Source of the DNA: Clostridium sp.
Lineage (GTDB): Bacteria > Bacillota_I > Bacilli_A > Acholeplasmatales > Anaeroplasmataceae
Assembly: GCA_022010015.1 (NCBI GenBank)
Contig: CP091735.1
Coordinates: 248,001 to 312,000 of the forward strand
Length of the DNA: 64,000 nt
Direction: 5' to 3'
The notes under the pieces are model-generated. The model ran no database searches. It was not told the DNA's origin and saw only the letters and a list, made by a program, of their open reading frames with translations. Shown one piece after another: positions 1 to 10,729 of this stretch; positions within the stretch are counted from its first letter, which is position 1, and every line of letters begins with the position of its first letter. The translations under genes were made by a program, and so were the position numbers.

Positions 1-983
1 AATCATTAAAGAATAAACACTTACGAATATCCTCTAATAATTTAGGAATACCCACGCTAATTTGAACTGTTAAAAGTATTGAAATAACAAAAAAATCCAA
101 ATCCAACAAAAACCATTTTTTTCTTATTAGATGCTTTTTATCATATAAAGAAGATATAGCATTAAAAAAATTCAATATATCCAAAAAAAGAAACGTTCCT
201 CTACTTCCTGTTACAAACATACCAATACAAATAATTAAAAAGCTTTATATTACCTATAATAATATTTGCTATTTTTATTATTTTTTAAGCATATTAATAA
301 AGATAAATGGTAAGCCAACACACATCATTATGCCAGCCTCATTACATAAGCCCCAACCTAAATAGTACCAAAAATTCAAAATATTTTCAGCTGGATTTTG
401 CTGGTGTAACACATAAACCTTTAATACACATTCCAAAGCTAATAAAATTGCCATATATTCAAAGGCATAAACAAGCATTTTAAATGAATCCTTGTTCAAT
501 GATGATGCAAACAAAACATATAAGACAAAAATATATAAAAACCAAGCAAGATACATTACATATAAGCCTTCCTTACCATTTGGTATGATATTATGCCAAA
601 AATAAGGAAGTGCACATGATATTCCCAAAAGAGCAATACCAAATGCCGATTTAACCTTACTTAAATGTATTTTTATTTCTAATCAAATAAATAATTAAAA
701 CAAGAAAGAAAAACACCAGTACATACAACCAATGAAACAGGAATAACTGTAGCTTCAAAGCCATCATTATTAGAAAACATAAAATATAATACACAAGGTA
801 TCATATATTTAAAATCATTAAATATTAAAAAGTGAAATTGCCGCAATACTTATAATTGTAATCATACCTGCAAGAAAGCTATACTTCCAGCAAATAACCG
901 CAATTATACATAATATAAGGCAATAAAGCTCTAAAAAAATAACGAATTGTTATTCAAGGCTTTTTAATTTTATCCTTAATCAT
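1..983 (-). CDS. Polytopic membrane protein, O-antigen ligase/polymerase-like (3' end off window)
   Basis: Hydrophobic throughout, with at least eight candidate membrane segments. The best readable stretch (278-628) has several helices and the motif WYYLGWGLCNEAG before another helix, which resembles the periplasmic-loop region of O-antigen ligase/Wzy-type proteins; that assignment is by general look only. The start ATG (981-983, MIKDKIKK) overlaps the stop of the upstream YitT gene (TATGATTAAG), implying translational coupling. Frame slips occur near 277, 660 and 820-950. The 3' end is not reached: the protein continues past base 1. It could equally be another multi-pass transporter or polymerase. 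Confidence 0.45.
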
Positions 984-1891
984 AAAATCTAATTCTCCTT
1001 GTTTTTTTATAAACCTTAGCAGAGGTAAAGCCATGGCCTTTAACCTCTTTAACATTAGATATAACAACAAAAGCCTCAGGATCAATCTCATAAATTAATT
1101 TCTTTATTCTTGGAAGTTCTCTTATTTCAACAACAGTTAAAATATAATCCGTTTCTTCCTTTAAATAACCAGTTTTTGAATGTAAATACGTTAATCCTCT
1201 ATCCATTTGATTTAATATCATATCACTAATTAGATCATTATTATTACTTAATATTTTTTTATTTGAAGCTTATTATGTCCAAATGTTAAAACCTTATCAA
1301 TTATTATAGAATAAATAATAATCATTAATATTCCGTATACAAATAAATTAAATGTAACATTAGGAAGGAATAATTGAACCGCTAGAGTAAAAATATCAAT
1401 AACACTTACACCAAGACCAACAGGAAAAATTAAGATATTTGTTTAAAATCAAAACAACAACATCAATTCCACCAGTTGAGCCACCACTACGCATTACAAG
1501 TCCAATTCCTATTCCCATTAAAACACCTGATGATATAACAGCAACCAGTGTATCAACATTTTTGATTAAAATAACTAAAATCAAAAAAATTCTAAAACTA
1601 GCATCCAAAGAGGATAAATAATTGTTGAACAAAGTGTTGAAGCAGCAAATTTTTTTACCAAGAACAAAAAAAGCCTAAAATAAAAAAATATCGCATTAAA
1701 AGTAAAAGTAAAATAACTAGTATTAATTCCAGTTGCATAATGCAGTGCCAAAAGAAACGCCTGTAACTCCACCAGTAATCAAACCATGAGGCTCGCAAAA
1801 AATTATAACACTCAAAGCATATATTAAATTTCCAATAACACATAATAAAAAAATGATGTTATTAATTTCTTTTTTTATTTATGTTCTTCAT
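976..1891 (-). CDS. YitT family membrane protein (DUF161 + DUF2179)
   Basis: The N-terminal half is a set of hydrophobic helices containing GIGIGLVMRSGGSTGGIDVV (about 1485-1545), the glycine-rich signature of YitT/DUF161 proteins. The C-terminal stretch 976-1221 (TDYILTVVEIRELPRIKKLI, then VKEVKGHGFTSAKVYKK) is the cytosolic DUF2179 domain that caps this family. Usual length is about 280-290 residues, which fits. Start ATG 1889-1891 follows AGGTGA. Slips near 1230-1260, 1440 and 1600-1860. Function of the family is not established; it is widespread in Firmicutes. It is coupled to the downstream membrane gene by a 4-8 base overlap. Confidence 0.85.
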
Positions 1892-2251
1892 TTCATTCAC
1901 CTATAAACAAAGAATAGTATAACATATATTTAATTAAATTAAAAGATTTAAAGAAAAAAAAGACAAATTTTAATATCAATAATATAGGTACATAACAAAT
2001 GATTATAAAGTATGGCGAGCTTGGTTTCTATTGTTTAATTTGTTATTCAACAATATAAAAATGCACCTACTTCAAATAGGTGCTCTAGCTATATATAATT
2101 AATATATATAACTAAGCTTATTTTAAAAAAATAAGCCTTACCAATATTTATTATATGCTACAAATATACAATAGGAAGGAAAGAAAAAAATGGCAAATAG
2201 AATAATTAATTAAATCAAAATAATATTAATACCTATAATTGCATTACTTTT
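1892..2251. other. Gene-free stretch: yitT promoter side and slipin terminator
   Basis: No coding signal on either strand. It holds a possible minus-strand -10 box (TATACT, complement of 1916-1921) for yitT and the terminator at 2055-2085 for the slipin gene. The rest is plain A/T-rich sequence in which I see nothing. Confidence 0.6.
2055..2085 (-). terminator. Rho-independent terminator after slipin gene
   Basis: On the minus strand GCACCTA-TTTGAAG-TAGGTGC (2063-2083) forms a 7-bp stem and is followed by ATTTTTATA. Confidence 0.8.
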
Positions 2252-3376
2252 TTATTTATTTGAATTAATAATAGAGGTTAGAGTAGAAATAATATCCGTT
2301 CCACCATTAATATTAATATTACCTACATGCTCACAAATTTTTTCTATATATTCTAATTCCTTTAGCTTATACAAGGTTTTATTTTCATCCATTAATCTAG
2401 CAGTATTTAATAGACTTCTTGTAGAAGCAACCTCTTCTCTACGAGAAATAAAATTAGCTTGTGCTTTCTTTTCAGCAAGCAAGACAGTATTCATAATTTC
2501 TCTAACATCACCTGGTAAAATTACATCCTTAACATTTACTTTATTGATATTAGCATAAAGCTTAAGGGCTTCATCCTTAATCTTATTAGTTAAAAAAATT
2601 CTTCCATTTCGCCCTTCGCTTCAAGAATTTCATCAAGCTTTTTGCTTGCAACATATTCTCTTACTGCAAGTTGACATAAAACATATAGCTTTGCCTCATA
2701 ATCATTAACATCCGTAAAAGCCTTAACTACATCAGTAAGAATATAATTACAAATTAAATTAAGTCTAATTGTAACCTTGTCTAATGTTAAAAGCTCTTGT
2801 CCTGTAATATCTAAGCTAATAGAATTTAAAGGAATAGTTTTTAACCTTAACATCAACCAAACCTTTTGTATAATAATAAATACCTGGTTCTAATATTTTT
2901 TTATAAATTTATTATCATAGAATAATACACCATTATATGTTGTAGGAATTTCAACTTTTTGAATGTAATCATTCAATAATTGATTAGTAAATAATGATTT
3001 AGGAAAGTCATCACTTAGTTCTGGCTTTGTTAAATCTAATTTGTAGAATTTATGCTCTTTATTTATATTCCAAAAAAATAATGAATACCTGGATTAATTA
3101 TGTTGTAAAAAAACACCATCAACAAAATGAATATCAATTGTTCCATCTATTGTTTCATTATTAATTATTGATTTTTTTAAAAATTAGCATCTGATACTAA
3201 AGCTTTAGTATCAATATTTATTCCATCAATAGTGATTTCATCATTATCAATTTCTGAAAGGTAAATTTCTTTATTAAACAAGGTATAATATTTACCAGGT
3301 CCAAGCATTTTTAATGAATTTACCATTTTTTTAAATAAAAAAATCCTCTAAATTTCTCATTTATAACTATACTCAT
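2252..3376 (-). CDS. Slipin / SPFH (band 7) family protein
   Basis: The core (about 2590-2856) shows the slipin signature: YVLCQLAVREYVASKKLDEI, equivalent to the usual LAQLALREVVGSRTLDEIL, followed by the coiled-coil part (2252-2494: NTVLLAEKKAQANFISRREE) that mediates oligomerisation. Start ATG 3374-3376 (MSIVINEKF) follows AAGGAG. Before the band-7 core lie about 200 residues with three similar motifs, LGPGKYYT, INPGIHYFF and LEPGIYYYT, suggesting repeated short beta units. I see no N-terminal membrane helix, so this is probably a soluble or peripheral slipin. Slips near 2500-2590, 2860-2910, 3080-3110, 3180 and 3330. Partner and role unknown; slipins usually organise membrane domains. Confidence 0.8.
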
Positions 3377-3387
3377 AGCAACTCCTT

Positions 3388-3411
3388 ATAAAAAAACTCT
3401 TAATTAGAGTT
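3388..3411 (-). terminator. Terminator/attenuator-like hairpin before slipin start
   Basis: Minus strand AACTCT-AATTA-AGAGTT (3395-3411) followed by a T-run and only then AAGGAG and the slipin ATG. Either it ends an upstream small transcript or it attenuates the slipin gene. Confidence 0.5.
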
Positions 3412-3537
3412 AAATTAGCTTTATACTCCATAAAAAAAATAAGCGGTTATTGATTAAGTAATTACGCATTAAGAAAAAAAATTTTTCTTAATTAGTAAAT
3501 ACGGTATCCTCACAAAAGCAAGGCTTATTTTTCTATT

Positions 3538-3567
3538 ATTACATAAATTTAAAAAAATTTATGTAAT
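3538..3567. repeat. Perfect inverted repeat
   Basis: ATTACATAAATTT, four A, then AAATTTATGTAAT: 13 paired bases with a 4-base loop. Too A/T-rich to be a strong terminator stem; role unknown. Confidence 0.7.
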
Positions 3568-3638
3568 GGGAGTATTTTTGTTTTTTTCTTAAAAAAATTC
3601 ATAATTTGATCAGCTTTAATCTGATTTTTTTGCAGCCT

Positions 3639-3730
3639 TGCCAAAAGGGTAGGACTCGAACCTACATTATAAGCTCTTGAATCTATTTTTAATTAAGAAT
3701 ACATTTTGGTACACCTCATGCACTTTTTGT
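3639..3730 (-). tRNA. Degenerate tRNA-Leu(UAA)-like element
   Basis: The T arm is convincing on the minus strand: GTAGG-TTCGAGT-CCTAC, followed by CCTTTTGGCA. Upstream, ATTCTTA-ATTAAAAA-TAGAT can fold as an anticodon arm with UAA if two single T insertions are allowed, AAG-AG-CTT could be the variable arm, and ACAAAAAG could be the 5' acceptor strand. The acceptor does not pair cleanly and the D arm is poor. It is either a real tRNA-Leu damaged by sequence errors or a decayed copy. Confidence 0.35.
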
Positions 3731-3804
3731 AAATAAAATATACTATAAAAATTTCATCGAGAAGCTTAATATTATTTTATCATTACTAAAATCAAAAAAA
3801 CAAC

Positions 3805-4438
3805 CTAATCATTAATTTTTTTAATAATTTATTATTAAGAATTTTCTTTAAATTAATGTGCTTAATAATAACAATTAATGAAATTACTATTACGCCAATA
3901 GCATAATAATTGAAATTATTAGTAAGTATTGAGATAACAAAAAAATAATTAAACTACTATAAACAATAATGCTTTTTAGCCTTATTTGATTCAATTTTTA
4001 TAATTAAAGAAAAGAAAATATATAATGAAGCAAGAAAAAAATCAAAGGCCAAAAAAATTAATTCTAGCAATTGCGGCTAATACCCCCAAATGAGGTAGTA
4101 ATACATTTTCCACTATGAAAATGATTAAAAACTCCAAAGGCATGGCCTAATACAGGTGCAATCATAACTAATGAAAAAAATATACGTTTCTTATAATCCA
4201 TAAAAAAATATAACAAGAATGACAGGAATAAAGCCTTTAAAAAAATCTAATAACAAGCAAAGTATACCAATTCCTTTCCCTGAATATTTAAAAAAACATT
4301 ATAAGCACCTGGATTTAAATCATCACTTAATGAAGTAATGTCCTTTTTAATAAAAGCCTTTGGTATAAGGCTTGAAAACATTATTCCACCTACACAAAAA
4401 GCTTATAAAAAAATAACAATAAACCATAACATATACAT
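3805..4438 (-). CDS. plsY: PlsY-like acyl-phosphate glycerol-3-phosphate acyltransferase
   Basis: PlsY transfers an acyl group from acyl-phosphate to glycerol-3-phosphate at the membrane, the first step of phospholipid synthesis. Visible landmarks in order: an N-terminal helix, SLIPKAFIKKDITSLSDDLN-PGAYNVF (the K-DIR..GSGNxGATNVFR block, variant), then VLGHAFGVFNHFHSGK-CITTSFGG (the GHxFPVFLKFKGGKGVAT block), further helices, and a basic tail ending KILNNKLLK. Both motif blocks diverge from typical PlsY (SGKCI in place of GGKGV), as in the divergent PlsY-like paralogues of gut Firmicutes. Start ATG 4436-4438 after TGAGGT. Slips near 4030-4080, 4200, 4290 and 4405. Confidence 0.7.
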
Positions 4439-4702
4439 AAAATACCTCACATAAATAATCTATAGCTATATTATAGTTTATTATAAAAGCAAAAACCACA
4501 CAACACAAAATTAATAATTTGTTGTTTTTAGTTAGAAAGCTTGTATTTAATTTATTTTATAATTATTCAATAATTGAAAAAAATGTTATTGCTTATGCAC
4601 AAAAAAATAATTTCATAAAGTTTGTGTTATAAATAGCATAAACTTATTGTTTTTAGAAGTTATGTTATAATTTTATTGAATAGAAAGGAATTTTTTTACA
4701 AT

Positions 4703-6046
4703 ATGTTTTTCTAAAAAAATTTTAAAAAAACGTGATATATATTTAAATAGACTCATCTCTTTTTCAAGATACAGAGCCTGTAAAAGGTTATTACAGGTAT
4801 AAGACGTTGCGGAAAATCAAAACTGCTAGATTTGATGATTCAGCATCTACTTGAAACGGGTGTAGATTCAAATCAAATTATAAAAAAATGAACTTTGAGT
4901 CGCACGATTTTAATAATCTTGATTATAATTCATTTTATGATTATGTAAAACAAAAAAATGCCTACCACAAAAAAACGTATGTATTTATTTTTTGATGAAT
5001 TGCAGCGAATAGATGGATGGGAAAATTCAGTCAACGCCTTTCGTGTTGATTTCGATTGTGACATATATATTACTGGCTCTAACGCTTATCTTTTATCATC
5101 AGAATATTCCACTTATCTTTCAGGAAGATATGTAGAAATAAAAAAATGTTTCCCTTATCTTTTTAGAGAATTTATAAGTTTTTCATAATTTTTTTCTATT
5201 AAAGAATCAAAAAGACCTATTCGGCAGTATAAAAAAACAGGCCTATGATTCTAACGGAAATTCATATGAAATTTCTGAATTATTTCAAGCATTTTTACGT
5301 TTTGGAGGAATGCCAGGTCTTGCAGATATCGGATTAGACCAAGAAAAAGCTGACACATTAATTGAAAGTATTTACACGACAGTATTGATTAGAGATATAA
5401 TGCAGCGAGATTTTTAGAAAAAAAGTGAAAAAGATAACTAATTTAGATTTACTTGAAAAGTTAACAAGATTTCTAGCCGATAATATTGGTAACATTACTT
5501 CTTTAACATCAATATCAAACAGTTTAACAAATTTTTAAAGAGATTGAAAATACAAAGGCTAAGCCTGGAGTTCATATTGTACAAGACTACGTTAAAGCGC
5601 TACAACAATCATATTTCTTTTTATAAAGCAAAAACGCTTTGATATTAAAGGAAAAGAATATTTAAAAAAACTCTTGAAAAAAATATTACATTGTTGACCC
5701 AGGCATTCGTAATTATTTGCTTGGTTATGGAAAAAGGTAATCGAGGAAGATTACTTGAAAAATGTTGTTTATTTTTGAGCTTTTTAAAAACGTGGATATC
5801 AGGTGTATATTGGTAAAATAGACAATTACGAAATAGATTTTCGTGCTACAAAGACAAATGAAACACTATATATTCAAGTTACTGAAAGCCTTCAATCAGA
5901 GGAAACAAGAGAAAGAGAACTTCGTCCCTTACAACGTATAAAAGACAATTATCCTAAAATTATTTTTGTCTATGGATAGGGACTTAACTTCATCATATGA
6001 TGGAATACTTTCTCTAAATCTTATTGACTGGTTATTAGAAGATTAG
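4703..6046 (+). CDS. DUF4143-type AAA ATPase (copy 1)
   Basis: N-terminal P-loop VITGIRRCGKSKLLDLMIQ (about residue 30), Walker-B-like MYLFFDELQRIDGWE (about 4980-5020), sensor-type ITGSNAYLLSSE and LSGRYVEI, a middle helical part (LFQAFLRFGGMPGLADI) and the C-terminal DUF4143 nuclease-like fold (GKIDNYEIDFRA, then YIQVTESL in an equivalent spot). Usual length is about 400-440 residues; this span encodes about 445. The lone ATPases of this family are abundant in anaerobes; their function is not established. Start ATG 4703 after GAAAGGA. Slips near 4711, 4890, 5187, 5415, 5535 and 5625-5820. Convergent with copy 2. Confidence 0.85.
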
Positions 6047-6051
6047 ACTTT

Positions 6052-6088
6052 ATCCAAGGATACAATTAAGTATCTTTGGATTTTTTTA
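6052..6088 (+). terminator. Terminator between convergent ATPase genes
   Basis: ATCCAAGGATAC-AATTA-AGTATCTTTGGAT followed by T7: a 12-13 bp stem right after the copy 1 stop. Confidence 0.85.
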
Positions 6089-6110
6089 TTTATATTAATA
6101 ATTTAAACCA

Positions 6111-7393
6111 TTAGTATCTAACAAAAAAATCATAAATATTTATAATTAATATAGACTCATTATAATGATTGGTTTTTTTATATCTTTTTGTAATAATTAT
6201 CTTTTTTTAAATGAATCTCTTATATTAGAAAATGGTCTAATTTCTTGATTAATTTTTTTCTTCATTAGATAAAGAATATGCGGATTGAATATAATATCTA
6301 TTTGTTCCTAAATTATAGACAAAGTCAACCTCAAATTGCTTACGTATTACATTGCCATTTTTATTTTCATTAATGGTAACAACACCAACATCAATATTAT
6401 AACCACGCATACGAAGTTCATTAAAGATTACATTTTCCATAGAATGAGTTTATTCAAATTATCTAAAAATTTATACGAGCATTTCGCAATCCTAAATCAG
6501 TGAAATAAAAATTTTTTTAGGAGTTTCAATATATGATTTCCCCTTTATATCATAGCGAGTAGCTGATTCAATTAAAAAGAATCTTCAAAATAATCCATAT
6601 ATCTTTCAATAGTATTAGATGTAATATTGGATTTTTTTACTGTTTTTAAATGTATTGTTTAATTTTTTTCAGGATTTGTAAGAGAACCAATTGATGATAA
6701 TAGGATATTTAACAAGTCCTCTAATTCACTTTGATTCTTAATTTTATTTTTTTAAGATTAATATCTCTCATATATATTTAGGTAAATAAATTATTTAATA
6801 CTTGAGCTTTATCATTATAATCATCTTTAAATACGATAAGAGGAATCCCGCCAGATAACATGCCTTCATATTTATCCTTCTTTGAAACCGACATAAATTC
6901 TGAAAAGCTTAATGGATACATATGAATTTCATCACCACGACCAGCAAATTCAGTAATAATATCTTTAGATAAAAAAATTTAGCATTACTTCCAGTAACAT
7001 AAACATCCATATTATCCTTACGAAGATAGCCATTAAGAACTGACTCAAAGCAATCGAGTAGCTGTACCTCATCCAATAAAAGATAATACATTTTATCATC
7101 AATTGTTTTTTCATTACTATATGCCATAAATTTTTTTCTGGATTAACACGTCTTTTTTTCTTTTTCAATTTAAATAAGATTTTTCACCAATCAATGACAA
7201 ATTATCAGCCGAATCAAACGTAAAACGTATAATGCGATTACTATCAATACCATTTTTCCATAAGATAATTATAAAATAATCTATTTAGTAAATAAGACTT
7301 ACCACAGCGACAAATACCCGTTATTACCTTAATTAATCCATTATGTCTTCTATTAATTAATTTACTTAGATATAGTTCTCTTTTAATTTCCAT
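6111..7393 (-). CDS. DUF4143-type AAA ATPase (copy 2)
   Basis: Same architecture as the gene it faces: P-loop KVITGICRCGKSYLLNRL (about 7285-7340), Walker B YYLLLDEVQLLDCFES (about 7050-7090), YVTGSNAKF and SGRGDEIHMYPLSFSEF before the helical middle, then the C-terminal domain (NVIFNELRMRGYNIDVGVV, QFEVDFVYNLGTNRYYIQ, NQEIRPFSNIRDSFKK). The PD-(D/E)xK-like residues E-VDF...IQ are visible near 6290-6360. The P-loop has GICRCGKS where the others have GIRRCGKS. Start at 7393 (MEIKRELYLSKL) chosen by family N-terminus; GTG/ATG codons just upstream are also in frame. Slips near 6245, 6510-6740 and 6975-7190. Confidence 0.85.
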
Positions 7394-7454
7394 TACCATC
7401 ACCATCTTCACGAAAGATTTTTGCAATATTATGCATTTTTCATTCATAAAAAGC

Positions 7455-7485
7455 AAAAAAATAAGACCTCACAATGTGAAGTCCT
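7455..7485 (-). terminator. Terminator after ppdK
   Basis: Minus strand AGGACTTCAC-ATT-GTGAGGTCTT followed by a T7 tract. Confidence 0.85.
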
Positions 7486-7492
7486 ATTATTA

Positions 7493-10121
7493 CTATTTAC
7501 TATTTTTAATTGCAGCTTGAGCAGCAGCAAGTCTTGCAATTGGAACACGATATGGAGAACATGAAACATATGTTAAACCAACACTATCAACAAATTCAAT
7601 ACTTGATGGCTCACCACCATGCTCACCACAAATGCCCATTTCCATATCCTTATTAACAGATTTACCTAAGCGATAAGCATTTTCAATTAATTTACCTACA
7701 CCCTTTTGGTCTAATTTAGCAAATGGATCTGATTCATAAATGTTTTTTTACTATAATAATCACCTAAGAATTTAGAAGCATCATCTCTTGATAGACCAAA
7801 AGTCATTTGTGTTAAATCATTTGTACCAAATGAGAAATACATTGCTTCTTTAGCAATTTCATCAGCAAGTAATGCTGCACGAGGTGTTTCAATCATTGTG
7901 CCAATTTTATAATCAAGTGTTGTATTCTTTTCAGCAAACACCTTATTTATTTCATCTACACAAACATTCTTAACATAAATAAGCTCTTTAACATCATCAA
8001 CAAGTGGTACCATAATTTCTGGTGTAATCTTAATACCTTCTTCAGCTGACACCTCAATTGCGGCCTCCATAATAGCTCTTGCCTGCATTCTTGCAATATC
8101 AGGGAAGGTAATACATAATCTACAGCCACGATGTCCCATCATTGGGTTAAATTCCTTTAATGAGTCACAATAATCTGTTATTTCAGTAAGATCACGATGC
8201 ATAACCTTAGCAAATTCCTCCATACCATCATGAGGAATGAATTCATGTAGAGGTGGGTCAATTAATCTAACATTAACAGGCAGACCCTTCATTTCCTTAT
8301 AAATTGCTTTATAATCAGCCTTTTGGAAATGTAATAATTTAGAAAGTGGCTCTTTTCTTTCTTCTTCATTTCTGGCAAGAATCATCTTTCTAATTTCAAA
8401 AATACGATCAGGGGCAAAGAACATATGTTCACTACGACAAAGGCCAATTCCCTCAGCTCCAAAGCCAACAGCTGTCTTAGCATCAGTTGGTGTATCAGCA
8501 TTAGCCTTAACCTTTAATACTCTTCTTTCATCAGCCCACTCTAAAAATACGTTTAAAGTTTCCATCAATTGTAGTTGGAAGAGTATCAATCTTACCTAAA
8601 TAAATCTTACCAGATGTACCATCTAAGGAAATATAATCTCCTTCATTAATTGTATGTCCACCTAAATACATAACATGCTTTTCTTCATCAATAACAACAT
8701 CCTTGCAGCCACAAACACATGTTGTACCCATTCCACGTGCAACTACTGCTGCGTGTGATGTCATTCCACCATGAGCAGTTAAGGTACCCTCAGCAATATG
8801 CATACCCTCAATATCTTCAGGAGATGTTTCCATACGAACTAAAATAATATGTTCCTTTTTCTTATGCATTTCCTTAGCTTTAGCAGCTGTAAAATAAACC
8901 TTACCAGTTGCTGCACCAGGTGAAGCAGGAAGACCTGTACCGATACATTCCTTATTCTTTAAAGAATTTGCATCAAATTTAGGGTGTAAAAGCTGATCTA
9001 AAGATTTAGCCTCTACTCTTAATAAAGCCTCATCCTTAGTAATCATACCCTCATCAACCATATCACAAGCAATCTCTAAGGCTGCTGCTGCAGTTCTTTT
9101 ACCATTTCTTGTTTGAAGGAAATAAAGCTTAGCATTTTCAATAGTAAACTCCATATCCTGCATATCACGATAATGATTTTCCAAAATATTAACAATTCTC
9201 TTGAAATCCTCATAGCATTTTGGTAAATCCTCTTTTAATTTAGAAATAGGAGATGGTGTTCTAATACCAGCAACCACATCCTCACCTTGAGCGTTAATTA
9301 AATATTCACCATATAACTCCTTAGCTCCAGTAGCTGGATTTCTACTAAATGCTACACCAGTACCACTAGTTTCACCCATATTACCAAAAACCATTGCTTG
9401 AACATTTACAGCAGTACCCCAATCACTTGGAATATCATTTAAGTGGCGATAATATATTGCACGAGGGTTATTCCATGATTTAAATACAGCTTCAATAGCA
9501 AGAACAAGCTGATCCTTAGGTTCCTGAGGAAAATCTGTTTTTTTAAATTTTTCTTTATAAAACTCCTTAAATGTTTTAACAACATACTCTAAATCATCAC
9601 TAGTTAATTCATAATCATATGTATAACCATGACTCTTCTTAATTTTAGTTAAAAACTGCTTCAAATTTAGATTTTTTTCAAGTCCCATTACAACATCAGA
9701 AAACATTTGAATAAATCTACGATATGAGTCATAAGCAAATCTTTTATTATTTGTTTTTTTAGCAAGACCTAAAACTGTCTTATCATTTAAACCTAAATTT
9801 AAAATAGTATCCATCATACCTGGCATTGAGGCCCTAGCTCCACTTCTTACTGATACTAGTAATGGATTTTCTAAATCACCAAATTTTTTATTTTGCTTAG
9901 TTTCAAGCCAAGCTAAGCTAGAGAAAGCTTGGTCTAATATTTCTTCTCTAATTTTTATTATTATAATTGAAGTAATCCATACATGCTTGTGTAGTAATAG
10001 TAAAGCCATCAGGAATAGGTAAGCCTAAATTAGTCATTTCCGCTAAATTAGCACCCTTACCACCTAATAGCTCACGCATATTAGCATTACCTTCATTAAA
10101 TAAATAGACCCATTTTTTCAT
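7493..10121 (-). CDS. ppdK: Pyruvate, phosphate dikinase
   Basis: Interconverts PEP + AMP + PPi with pyruvate + ATP + Pi in the cytosol; in PPi-using anaerobes it acts beside or instead of pyruvate kinase. Order of domains is complete: N-terminal ATP-grasp (MKKWVYLFNEG, GGKGANLAEM, VSVRSGARASMPGMMDTILN, FGNMGETSGTGVAFSRNPATG), swivelling phosphohistidine domain with GGMTSHAAVVARGMG (catalytic His), and C-terminal PEP-binding barrel with GHRGCRL, YFSFGTNDLTQMTFG and the catalytic Cys in GICGEHGGEPSS. About 875 residues, the usual size. ATG 10119-10121 follows AAGGAG. Slips near 7741 (A7 should be A5, restoring the expected YESDPF), 8553 and 9960. Single-gene unit with its own terminator. Confidence 0.97.
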
Positions 10122-10162
10122 ACTTATATATACTCCTTATTATTTATCAAAGACAATCATAG

Positions 10163-10195
10163 ATTATACCTTATTTTTTTATTCTAAAAAGCAAT
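10163..10195 (-). promoter_or_regulatory. Probable ppdK promoter
   Basis: Minus strand TTGCTT and TATAAT (complement of 10163-10168) with a spacer of about 20 that becomes 18 if the A7 run in it is really A5. About 40 bases upstream of the ppdK ATG. Confidence 0.5.
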
Positions 10196-10261
10196 ATATT
10201 TATAAAAAAACGTTTTTACATATTTTTTTCCACATTTAGAAAAAAATATTGATAAAAACTT

Positions 10262-10292
10262 AAAAAAAGACCACAACCGTGGCCTTTTTCAC
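10262..10292 (-). terminator. Terminator
   Basis: Minus strand GGCCAC-GGTT-GTGGTC followed by T7; ends the small exported-protein gene. Confidence 0.85.
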
Positions 10293-10320
10293 TATATTTA
10301 TCCAATCCCCCTTTTGCTTA

Positions 10321-10507
10321 TTACATAGTTACTGGTTTATCTGGATCAATGCTAAAATAAATCCAACCATCAAATGGAAATTCATCATCCTCATCTTCAG
10401 GATCGGGATTTATTCTACTTGAGGCTTGCATATTACAAGCAATACTAATTGTAGCCGCAAAAACAAAAAAACTCCAAATATAATAAAACTTAAAAAAACT
10501 TTCTCAT
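10321..10507 (-). CDS. Small exported acidic protein, lipoprotein-like
   Basis: Reading both T7 runs as T5 gives a clean 60-residue protein: a basic start MRKFLSF, a hydrophobic core, TISIACN (lipobox-like, Cys about residue 23), then an acidic tail NPDPEDEDDEFPFDGWIYFS and DPDKPVTM. As written there is a stop after six codons. The corrected length (183 bases) is an exact multiple of three and ends at TAA, and AGGAGG precedes the ATG, so I regard it as a real gene. No family recognised; probably a surface-anchored peptide. Own promoter region and terminator. Confidence 0.65.
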
Positions 10508-10654
10508 TTTCTTTTTCCTCCTATGTTTAGTATAATCTAATTTTTACCAAATGTTTTTTTCAATTGTCAAAGCGTCCTACAAATTCATCAATAGCAAATA
10601 ACATTATTCAACAATTTTTTCAAGCAAAATGCTATTAAATAATTGAATTAAAAA

Positions 10655-10690
10655 GCATAAAAAATGGCTATTATTACTAATAGCGATTTT
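10655..10690 (-). terminator. Terminator
   Basis: Minus strand GCTATTA-GTAA-TAATAGC followed by ATTTTTT, after the stop at 10730. Confidence 0.75.
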
Positions 10691-10729
10691 TTTAATAATT
10701 TTTCATAAATATATTTTTTTAATAACAGA

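Larger units (their letters stand above)
3377..3804. other. Gene-free stretch with hairpins and a tRNA-like element
   Basis: Between plsY and the slipin gene. No open frame of note. It contains a tRNA-Leu-like element (3639-3730), a perfect 13-bp inverted repeat (3538-3567), an A8/T5 inverted repeat near 3471-3489 and a terminator-like hairpin directly before the slipin ribosome binding site (3388-3411). The arrangement would suit a short non-coding transcript or a leader RNA of the slipin gene. Confidence 0.5.

Noticed and set aside
1439..1621. Open frame on the + strand inside yitT
   Set aside because: Low-complexity Ile/Pro/Thr translation that mirrors the glycine-rich YitT coding strand; no ribosome site.
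3639..3730. Circularly permuted tmRNA half
   Set aside because: No tag-like reading frame or matching second half nearby; the anticodon-like arm favours a tRNA-Leu relic.
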